Shown piece after piece: positions 15,858-22,215 of a stretch of 27,959 nt of DNA (position 1 is its first letter; every line of letters begins with the position of its first letter). A program made the translations under genes and the position numbers. The stretch is from the NCBI GenBank assembly GCA_028869975.1, contig JAGWQR010000014.1:1-27959 (forward strand). The letters are read 5' to 3'. Source of the DNA: Alphaproteobacteria bacterium. Lineage in GTDB: Bacteria; Pseudomonadota; Alphaproteobacteria; Sphingomonadales; Sphingomonadaceae. A model generated the notes under the pieces. It did not search any database and was not told the DNA's origin. It saw only the letters and a list, made by a program, of their open reading frames with translations.

Positions 15858-16767
15858 CAAGTATTTCCAATCCGGCAAGAACGCAGAGATCGCCATCCCG
15901 CACATTCGTTACCAGCCCGTACTTCTCGCAGGCGCGGGCATAGTAAGCAACCAATTCTTGACCGCCGATCAAATTGAGCGGGCCGTCCTGCATGGCATCC
16001 GAAGTACGGGTGACCTGGATCATTTCATTCACTTCCGCGCCAATAATAAGCCCGGAGAGATAGCCTGCCGCAAAGCCAGACGGGTGATTGTGGCGCACCT
16101 GAGCAGCGCGCACAGAAAAAAGGCAAGCAGCGAGCGAACCTTCTGCACAGGCACGGATCAGCCCTGAATCAAAACCCGCGTCAAAATCGTCACCGGCCCA
16201 TGCCTGCTTTTCAGACAGCAGGCTTGAATTCTGCAACAGGGCGAACAGTTCTCCGCTGATGAATGTGCGTATGGCAGAGATAGCCCCATTGTTTGTTGTC
16301 ACCCATTTGCTGTGGGTCCCCGGCAGAGCGAAAATATGCTTGCCCAAGGCGAGCGCCGGCTCCAAGGCGAGCGCACCAAAAACCTGCGTTTCTTCACCGC
16401 GCATAATCTCGTCAAAGACCCCGCCCGGCACGCGCGCGGCGCAGCCCGCGCCAACCAGCACCTGTATGCCATCAAGATCAATCCTTCGAGCATGGCGTGC
16501 CCATGTCGCCGCATCAAGCGGGCAATTTGCATAAGGAGCCTCGGCAAGCCCGCCGCGTGCTCCTGCCATACCGATCAGCGTTATGCGCTGCGGCGGCCCG
16601 TCGTGTTCGATCCAGCCGGCCAGAGCCTCGCGCAGTGCATCGGCGGGCGCAGTTGACAGCCCGACAATGCCAGCCCCTGTAGTTCTGTCTTGCACCAGCC
16701 TATCGCATATCTGCCACAGGCGCAGGCGCGTGCTACCCCAATCGCCAAAAGCGCGCCACCCGCTCAT
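15841..16767 (-). CDS. dgoK: 2-dehydro-3-deoxygalactonokinase DgoK
   Basis: A 308-residue kinase of normal length for DgoK, phosphorylating 2-keto-3-deoxygalactonate at O6 with ATP. Family motifs are the N-terminal phosphate-binding FGDWGSTRLRLW (7-18), LIGMAGARGG (64-73), MRGEETQ (122-128), and PGTHSKW (149-155). The C-terminal half (LNLIGGQELVAYYARACEKYG) is also characteristic. The start overlaps the lactonase stop as ATGA (16764-16767), and its end overlaps dgoA by 17 bases. With the lactonase, dehydratase and dehydrogenase nearby it completes a De Ley-Doudoroff galactose pathway. No sign of damage. Confidence 0.93.
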   Translation of the reverse strand: MSGWRAFGDWGSTRLRLWQICDRLVQDRTTGAGIVGLSTAPADALREALAGWIEHDGPPQRITLIGMAGARGGLAEAPYANCPLDAATWARHARRIDLDGIQVLVGAGCAARVPGGVFDEIMRGEETQVFGALALEPALALGKHIFALPGTHSKWVTTNNGAISAIRTFISGELFALLQNSSLLSEKQAWAGDDFDAGFDSGLIRACAEGSLAACLFSVRAAQVRHNHPSGFAAGYLSGLIIGAEVNEMIQVTRTSDAMQDGPLNLIGGQELVAYYARACEKYGLVTNVRDGDLCVLAGLEILDAHHR

Positions 16768-17627
16768 GCCAGACGCACCTGTGGTAGCGGACGACCCGGC
16801 GCAGGTGCTTCAAAAGCGAATAAACTCCCCGCAAGCGGTTGTTGCATGCATTCATTCGCGCTGAGGCCGATGCGGGCTGTCGTTACATAGGCGGTGCGCA
16901 GGTCTGCGCCTCCCAAAGCGACTTTTGTCACGCGTGCGCACGGTAAAGGAACGTGCATCAGCAGCTTGCCCTCGGCGGAATAGCGCCGCACGCCCCAGCC
17001 GTCCCACAGCGCCACCCACAGACAATCCTCGGCATCAACAATAATGCCATCGGGATAGCCATCTGCTTCGGACAGGCGCAGAAATTCAACGCCGCTTGCT
17101 GGCATGCCGTCAGACTCGATACGATATTTCCATATCGTCCGCGCGCCCGAATCGGCATAGTATAGCCACCGCCCATCTCCGCTGAGGGCGGGGCCGTTGG
17201 TCACAACGGCCTCACCACAGGCACGGCGGAGTTTGCCGTGATCGAGGCACCAGATTGCGCCGGTTGGCAGGGTCTCGTTATCATCCATGGTGCCAAACCA
17301 TAACCGGCCATCGGGGCCGACAGTGGCATCATTGGTGCGGTTATGTACAGGCTCGGGGATTGTCACCAGTGTCTCAATATGGCCATCAAGCAGTAAATGG
17401 ATACTATTGTGTGATCCGACGAGTAGGCCGCCGTCTGCATTGGGCATGACGAAGCTTGGCATGCCGCCGATGGACTTGCTCTCCCTATGGCCTGTAGCCG
17501 GATTGAAGTGGTGAATCGCGCCTCCCTTTATGTCTACAAAGATCAGGATTCCAGGCTCATGCAGCCAGACAGGTCCTTCACCGAGTCGACATTCAACGCG
17601 CCAGACGAGCTTCGGATGCACCGTCAT
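16764..17627 (-). CDS. SMP-30/gluconolactonase-family sugar lactonase
   Basis: A 287-residue six-bladed beta-propeller lactonase, usual length for the family. By alignment with SMP-30/regucalcin the metal ligands are Glu17 (LGEGPVW), Asn144 (VVTNGPALSGDG) and Asp193 (GYPDGIIVD); Asn99-Asp100 in NRTNDATVGPDGRLWFGTM is the substrate-side motif. It would open D-galactono- and/or L-arabino-lactone made by the dehydrogenase at 25730-26674, giving the aldonic acid for the dehydratase. ATG 17627 forms an ATGA overlap with the ThuA gene stop and matches the family start; the in-frame start at 17639 is less likely. No signal peptide, so cytoplasmic. Exact sugar preference cannot be told from sequence. 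Confidence 0.88.
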   Translation of the reverse strand: MTVHPKLVWRVECRLGEGPVWLHEPGILIFVDIKGGAIHHFNPATGHRESKSIGGMPSFVMPNADGGLLVGSHNSIHLLLDGHIETLVTIPEPVHNRTNDATVGPDGRLWFGTMDDNETLPTGAIWCLDHGKLRRACGEAVVTNGPALSGDGRWLYYADSGARTIWKYRIESDGMPASGVEFLRLSEADGYPDGIIVDAEDCLWVALWDGWGVRRYSAEGKLLMHVPLPCARVTKVALGGADLRTAYVTTARIGLSANECMQQPLAGSLFAFEAPAPGRPLPQVRLA

Positions 17628-18775
17628 TGCCCGGCGCATTCCTTATGCCCGGATATCCCTGTGGCCCAGAGCACCGCATTGGTGAGCATCGTCACATAGC
17701 GCGGATCGGTATACATTTCGGGCCTATGGCCGATTGCGGAATAGAACATGCGCCCCTGGCCAACACAGCGCGTCCACACTATCGGATGATCTTTGCCCAT
17801 CCTGATGTCCTTGCCGAATTCGGCCGGTTCATACATATTTTCATCAAGCGTGGCGATGATATGCGCGCCGGTGTCGCGGGGATTGTTCTTGAAGGAATAC
17901 CATTCCTCGGTCAGCGTCCAGTCATGCGGCAGCCCCGCCGCAATCGGGCTGGCCGAATCATCGATCGTCACGCGCGCTTCTTGAAATTGTTTCGGGTAGG
18001 GGTGGCCAATGAAGCGCGCGCCGAGCAGCGTATCAACATACCAGTCCCAGAACCAGACCGGATCACCGCCGCTGCCATGAATACCGATATAGGCGCCGCC
18101 ATGCTCGATCCAGCTTTTGAACGTGGCGCGCTCACTCAATGTGAGTACATCGCCGGAAATGTTGTTCCAGATCACCGCATCAAACCGGCGCAGTCTGGCG
18201 GGCGTGAACGCGCCGCCCTTATCGGTGGTGGTGATCGACCAGCCATGTGCCTTCGCCATATCGAGGAACGCCGCATGGGCGGCGTTGACCGACGGCGTGT
18301 CCTTGAAGCCGTTGATCTTCTCGAACAGCAACAGGCGTGGATGGCCGGGGGGTATAGCGAGTTCTGGCCGGCCATCATCATAGCGGGCACATCTTGCGGC
18401 TCGGTCGGCGGCTGTGACCGGGATTTTGGCAAGCTTTGCATCAATGGCCGCAAGCAACCCTGTGACATCGATTGTCTTCGTGCCGCCCATGTCAAGCATT
18501 TGCTTCAGGGTAATGATCGCAGCAAAGCTCGGCGTCCTGGTGTCTAACATCATTGCCGGCATCTTTGTTAGCATGCCCGGCAATTGGCGCTCGACCACCG
18601 CCTTTGAGCGTGCATCGAGCATCAGGTCTATCAGCGGCAGCTTCGTCGAGAAAGGCGCGTTGCGCAGCGCACAATCGAGCGTGGGCCGGACTTCGGCCCT
18701 AGCCTGAACCGGTGTGAGGCCGAAGCCTGAGAATGTTATTATCAAAGCAATAGCAATTCGGGCAAAATACGTCAT
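17624..18775 (-). CDS. Secreted ThuA-domain protein with an N-terminal helical domain
   Basis: A 383-residue exported protein. Residues 1-27 are a signal peptide (MTYFARIAIALIITFSGFGL, cleavage after ARA). About 45-118 form a small helical region with PGM at 66-68 and GGTKTIDVTGLLAAIDAKLAKI at its end. From ~147 to 372 is a ThuA-like, class I amidotransferase-type domain: FDAVIWNN, GGAYIGIHGSGGDP (227-239), TEEWYSF (289-295), and PIVWTRCVGQGRMFY...GH (331-350). ThuA proteins occur in sugar utilization loci (named from trehalose utilization), but their reaction is poorly defined, so no enzyme activity is assigned. ATG 18775 forms an ATGA overlap with the permease stop; the longer frame from 18874 lacks a sensible signal peptide. 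The helical region resembles the 95-residue protein at 21928-22215. Confidence 0.8.
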   Translation of the reverse strand: MTYFARIAIALIITFSGFGLTPVQARAEVRPTLDCALRNAPFSTKLPLIDLMLDARSKAVVERQLPGMLTKMPAMMLDTRTPSFAAIITLKQMLDMGGTKTIDVTGLLAAIDAKLAKIPVTAADRAARCARYDDGRPELAIPPGHPRLLLFEKINGFKDTPSVNAAHAAFLDMAKAHGWSITTTDKGGAFTPARLRRFDAVIWNNISGDVLTLSERATFKSWIEHGGAYIGIHGSGGDPVWFWDWYVDTLLGARFIGHPYPKQFQEARVTIDDSASPIAAGLPHDWTLTEEWYSFKNNPRDTGAHIIATLDENMYEPAEFGKDIRMGKDHPIVWTRCVGQGRMFYSAIGHRPEMYTDPRYVTMLTNAVLWATGISGHKECAGQ

Positions 18776-20064
18776 ACAGGCGTCTCCGGCGGCGGCGCAC
18801 TGGTGGGTTTGCATCCCCATAACGCATAAAAGAGAATATAAAGCTCGCACAGCGTGGTGACGATGAACGCCCATTGGATACCGTAACGATCAGCGATATT
18901 GCCCTGGATGAATACGAGCGCGCCGCCTGCGATCGACATGATGAGCAGTCCGGAGCCTTCCTCCGTCAGCGGGCCCAAGCCTTTAATCGCCAGCGCGAAG
19001 ATAGTCGGAAACATGATCGAGTGGAAAAGGCCGATCACTATCAACCCATACATCGCAGCGGGGCCATGGGCAAACGTTGCGACCAGTGCGCTTGCGAGCG
19101 CACCCAGGCTGAAAAATGCCAAGACTCTCTCCGGCGCGATCTGGCGCATGATAAACGCACCGGCAAAACGGCCCACTGCCATGCCGCCCCATACCAGAAA
19201 CAGATATCCGGCTGCCTGCTCATGCGTTATATTCGCAATTATCGGTTGCGATGCAAAGTTGATAAACAAATTACCCACGCCAATTTCAGCCAACACATAG
19301 AGGAATATCGCAAAGCATCCGAGAATGAGATGGCGCTGACGCCATAATGAAAGATGCCTGCGCTGTTCTGCGCCGGCGCGTTGTGCGGATGCCCCAAGCA
19401 CGGGCAGCTTTGCGAGCGCAATCATTGTCGCCAGGCCGGCCAGAGCGAGTGCGACAATAAAATAGGGAAGTTCGGTCGCGTGCGCATCTGTCATACGCTG
19501 GGCAAGACTAAGTTTCACGCCTTCGCCAGAGGTTCCTCCTTTCGTGCGGCTGAGGATCAAATATCGTCCGAAAATGATGGCAAGTGCATCGCCCGTCGTG
19601 TTGAACGCCTGTACCAGGGTGAGGCGTGATTCGGATGACTGTGCTGGCCCGATGACAGCTACATAGGGATTGGCGGCGACCTGAAGCAGCGCAATCCCGC
19701 ATGACACAGTGAAGAGCGAGGTCAAGGTCACACCGTAAGATGGCAGGCTTGCGGCGAGCACCATGCCCAGCGACCCTGCCGTCATTACCAGCAATCCGGT
19801 TATCAGTGCCTTTTGATACCCGATCCGCTCGATCAGCCAGGCGGCGGGCAGGGAGGCGATCAGATAGCCCACAAACCAAGTCGATTCGATCAAAGTGGTT
19901 TGTGTGTAACTAAGGTTAAAAACACTGCGCAAATGCGGTAATAACGTGTTGTTGATAACGGTGATGAAGCCCCACATGAAAAACAGCGAAGCGAGCAGTG
20001 CAAGCACAGCGCCATATTTTTCCTGATGTTGCCCCATCTCCTCTTCCGTTGAAAGCGCAGTCAT
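18772..20064 (-). CDS. FucP/GluP-type MFS sugar:H+ symporter, probable galactose/arabinose permease
   Basis: A 430-residue transporter with 12 predicted membrane helices. It shows FucP-family features: FFMWGFITVINNTLLPHL in helix 1, STWFVGYLIASLPAAWLIER around helix 2, and QVAANPYVAVIGP in helix 4 followed by LVQAFNTTGDALA. The family takes up L-fucose, D-galactose, glucose or related sugars with protons. With galactose and arabinose catabolic genes around it, those sugars are the likely cargo (inference; L-arabinose and D-galactose share ring stereochemistry at C2-C4). ATG 20064 is given; ATG 20037, with a purine-rich AAGAGGAG directly before it, is possible and would drop nine hydrophilic residues. 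First gene of the minus-strand operon, divergent from the dehydratase over 51 bases. Confidence 0.85.
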   Translation of the reverse strand: MTALSTEEEMGQHQEKYGAVLALLASLFFMWGFITVINNTLLPHLRSVFNLSYTQTTLIESTWFVGYLIASLPAAWLIERIGYQKALITGLLVMTAGSLGMVLAASLPSYGVTLTSLFTVSCGIALLQVAANPYVAVIGPAQSSESRLTLVQAFNTTGDALAIIFGRYLILSRTKGGTSGEGVKLSLAQRMTDAHATELPYFIVALALAGLATMIALAKLPVLGASAQRAGAEQRRHLSLWRQRHLILGCFAIFLYVLAEIGVGNLFINFASQPIIANITHEQAAGYLFLVWGGMAVGRFAGAFIMRQIAPERVLAFFSLGALASALVATFAHGPAAMYGLIVIGLFHSIMFPTIFALAIKGLGPLTEEGSGLLIMSIAGGALVFIQGNIADRYGIQWAFIVTTLCELYILFYALWGCKPTSAPPPETPV

Positions 20065-20079
20065 ATTCGTCTCGCATCA

Positions 20080-20106
20080 TTGATATGGACAGGCCGTGCG
20101 TATAAT
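20080..20106 (+). promoter_or_regulatory. Probable promoter of the sugar-acid dehydratase operon
   Basis: TTGATA (20080-20085), a 15-base spacer and a perfect TATAAT (20101-20106) stand in the 51-base divergent gap. The expected transcription start falls at about 20112-20114, only a few bases before ATG 20116, and there is no Shine-Dalgarno sequence. The message may therefore be leaderless or nearly so. Confidence 0.45.
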
Positions 20107-20119
20107 GTGATCCATATGA
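20081..20119. promoter_or_regulatory. Imperfect inverted repeat flanking the TATAAT box, possible operator
   Basis: TGATATGGA (20081-20089) and TCCATATGA (20111-20119) are reverse complements at 8 of 9 positions, separated by 21 bases containing the TATAAT element. The right arm overlaps the dehydratase start codon. A bound dimer would block both divergent operons, but no regulator gene is present in regions 15216-26674 to match it. Confidence 0.3.
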
Positions 20120-21912
20120 CGTCAACGCTTTCCCGACCGCTCCGCTCGCGGGCCTGGTTCGATAATCCGGGCAACATCGACATGACCGCGCTATATCTGG
20201 AGCGCTATCTCAATTTCGGCCTGTCGATGGAAGAATTGCGCTCGGGCAGGCCAATTATCGGCATCGCACAGACGGGAAGCGATCTGTCGCCGTGCAACCG
20301 CCACCATCTCGTGCTCGCCGAGCGGGTGCGCGACGGGGTGCGTGAAGCGGGCGGCATTCCGATTGAATTCCCCGTCCACCCGATCCAGGAAACTGGCAAA
20401 CGGCCCACTGCGGGCCTCGACCGCAATCTTGCCTATCTCGGGCTGGTGGAAGTGCTGTATGGCTATCCGCTCGACGGCGTGGTGCTTACCATCGGTTGCG
20501 ACAAGACCACGCCCGCCTGTTTGATGGCGGCAGCGACGGTCAACATCCCAGCGATTGCGCTTTCGGTGGGGCCGATGCTCAATGGCTGGCATGATGGCGA
20601 GCGCACCGGCTCGGGTACAATCGTGTGGAAGGCGCGCGAGATGCTGAGCCGGAGCGAGATCGACGAGGACGGGTTTATCAAGCTGGTCGCCTCGTCGTCA
20701 CCCTCAACCGGCTATTGCAACACGATGGGCACAGCTACGACGATGAACTCGCTCACCGAGGCGCTCGGCATGAGCCTGCCCGGCTCGGCGGCAATCCCCG
20801 CGCCTTATCGGGACCGGCAGGAATGCGCCTATCATACAGGCAAGCGGATTGTGGGGATGGTCCATGAGGATATGAAGCCGTCCGATATCCTTACCCGGAA
20901 CGCCTTCCTCAATGCGATTGTGGTAAACTCGGCAATTGGTGGATCGACGAATGCGCCCATCCACTTGCAAGCGATTGCGCGGCATATCGGGGTGGATCTT
21001 AACATCCGCGACTGGCATGTGCATGGCCACAAGGTGCCGCTCTTGGTCAATCTGCAACCTGCGGGCGAGTATCTTGGAGAGGATTATTACCGCGCCGGAG
21101 GTGTGCCCGCCGTGGTGGCGCAACTGATGGGGGCCGGGATGATCCATGAAGGCGCGCGCACCGCCAACGGCAAGACACTGGGCGAAAATTGCGCAGGTGT
21201 GGCGATTCATGATGAGGAGGTAATCCGGCCCTTCGCCCGGCCATTGAAGCAGGACGCCGGATTCATCGTTCTTTCAGGCAATCTGTTCGAAAGTGCGATT
21301 ATGAAAACATCTGTCATCTCGGATGATTTCCGCGCGCGTTATCTGAGCAACCCAGAAGACCCCGATGCGTTTGAAGGGCCGGTGATCGTGTTTGACGGGC
21401 CGGAAGATTACCATGCACGGATCGACGATCCGGCGCTTGGAATCAGCGCGCAAACCCTGCTTGTCATGCGCGGGGCAGGGCCGATTGGCTATCCCGGCGC
21501 AGCGGAGGTGGTCAATATGCGTGCGCCCGCCTATCTGCTGCGCGAAGGGGTGGCAAACCTGCCGTGCCTCGGCGATGGGCGGCAATCGGGCACATCTGGA
21601 TCGCCTTCGATTCTCAATGCATCACCTGAAGCTGCGGCGGGCGGCGGGCTGGCGCTGCTCAAGACCGGAGATCGGGTGCGGATTGATTTGAAACGCGGTA
21701 TCGCCGATGCGATGATCCCGGACGATGAAATGGCTGTGCGCCGAAAGGCGCTTGTCGAGGCGGGCGGCTATGCCTATCCGCCATCGCAAACGCCGTGGCA
21801 GAATATCCAGCGGTCTGTTGTTGGCCAGTTGGGTACGGGTGCGATTCTTGAAGGTGCCGAACAGTTTCAGCGCATTGCACAGTTACGGGGCTTGCCCCGC
21901 GACAGTCATTGA
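20116..21912 (+). CDS. IlvD/Edd-family sugar-acid dehydratase (D-galactonate / L-arabonate type)
   Basis: A 598-residue iron-sulfur dehydratase that would convert an aldonic acid to its 2-keto-3-deoxy acid. The three cluster cysteines are Cys60 (GSDLSPCNRHH), Cys128 (TIGCDKTTPACL) and Cys201 (SPSTGYCNTMGTATTMNSL). These are essentially the positions known for Caulobacter xylonate and Rhizobium L-arabinonate dehydratases, and the length (about 580-600) matches that pentonate/hexonate branch rather than IlvD or Edd. Near the C-terminus LPCLGDGRQSGTSGSPSILNASPEAAAGGGLALL is typical. ATG 20116 (MTSTLSRPLRSRAWFDNP) fits the family start; ATG 20080 would run through the promoter. Linked lactonase, DgoK/DgoA and AraD1 point to D-galactonate and L-arabonate as substrates. 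Fuconate and xylonate are alternatives. Confidence 0.88.
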   Translation: MTSTLSRPLRSRAWFDNPGNIDMTALYLERYLNFGLSMEELRSGRPIIGIAQTGSDLSPCNRHHLVLAERVRDGVREAGGIPIEFPVHPIQETGKRPTAGLDRNLAYLGLVEVLYGYPLDGVVLTIGCDKTTPACLMAAATVNIPAIALSVGPMLNGWHDGERTGSGTIVWKAREMLSRSEIDEDGFIKLVASSSPSTGYCNTMGTATTMNSLTEALGMSLPGSAAIPAPYRDRQECAYHTGKRIVGMVHEDMKPSDILTRNAFLNAIVVNSAIGGSTNAPIHLQAIARHIGVDLNIRDWHVHGHKVPLLVNLQPAGEYLGEDYYRAGGVPAVVAQLMGAGMIHEGARTANGKTLGENCAGVAIHDEEVIRPFARPLKQDAGFIVLSGNLFESAIMKTSVISDDFRARYLSNPEDPDAFEGPVIVFDGPEDYHARIDDPALGISAQTLLVMRGAGPIGYPGAAEVVNMRAPAYLLREGVANLPCLGDGRQSGTSGSPSILNASPEAAAGGGLALLKTGDRVRIDLKRGIADAMIPDDEMAVRRKALVEAGGYAYPPSQTPWQNIQRSVVGQLGTGAILEGAEQFQRIAQLRGLPRDSH

Positions 21913-21927
21913 CTGGAGGATCATAAT

Positions 21928-22215
21928 TTGGACGCGCAACTCTATCCGCCAGCGAATCACTGGGTCGCGCCAGTGCGCCAGCCGCACATCCTCAACACAC
22001 GCGATGCCTCGATTGCCGATCTGATGGCACTGCAGGATGTGTGGGCTATGCTCTTGAAGGAAGCGCCGGGTATCGCGATGATGACATCAACGCCGATGCT
22101 CAAGCCGCATCTCGGCAATATGAGCCTGCGCGATCTGGTGATGTTCGGCGCGATGAAGGGCGATGCACTGGACCGGGTGGACGCGAGACTGCGCGACATG
22201 GGGCCGATGAAATGA
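21928..22215 (+). CDS. Small protein of unknown function (95 residues)
   Basis: Not recognised as a named family. The frame opens at TTG 21928 with an excellent ribosome-binding site (GGAGG at 21915-21919, 8 bases ahead) and ends in an ATGA overlap with the GH2 gene, so it is very probably translated. It starts 15 bases after the dehydratase stop. There is no signal peptide or membrane segment; the second half looks helical. Residues ~29-91 (IADLM, KEAPGI, MSLRDLVMFGAMKGDALDRV, DARLRDM) resemble residues 49-117 of the ThuA protein (LIDLML, ERQLPGM, TLKQMLDMGG, LLAAIDAKLAKI) in order and spacing. It may be a free-standing copy of a helical domain otherwise fused to carbohydrate-active proteins. 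Function is unknown. Confidence 0.75.
   Translation: MDAQLYPPANHWVAPVRQPHILNTRDASIADLMALQDVWAMLLKEAPGIAMMTSTPMLKPHLGNMSLRDLVMFGAMKGDALDRVDARLRDMGPMK

Noticed and set aside
17627..18547. A 306-codon plus-strand open frame opposite the ThuA gene
   Set aside because: No family features, no ribosome-binding site of note, and full overlap with a gene that has a signal peptide and clear ThuA motifs.
782..20088. The 8-mer TGATATGG appears in three regulatory gaps: 782-789, 7162-7169 (reverse strand) and 20081-20088
   Set aside because: It looked like a shared operator, but the same word also occurs inside dgoA (near 15275), and about one chance copy is expected in a window this size. The flanking bases are not conserved.
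20117..20124. TGACGTCA palindrome at the beginning of the dehydratase gene
   Set aside because: It lies within the first codons, is a single 8-base palindrome, and has no known bacterial regulator context here.
22041..22211. Upstream extension of the GH2 frame
   Set aside because: It overlaps the 95-residue gene in another frame, encodes a charged sequence unlike an export signal, and the ATG at 22212 in an ATGA overlap gives a Tat-like N-terminus.
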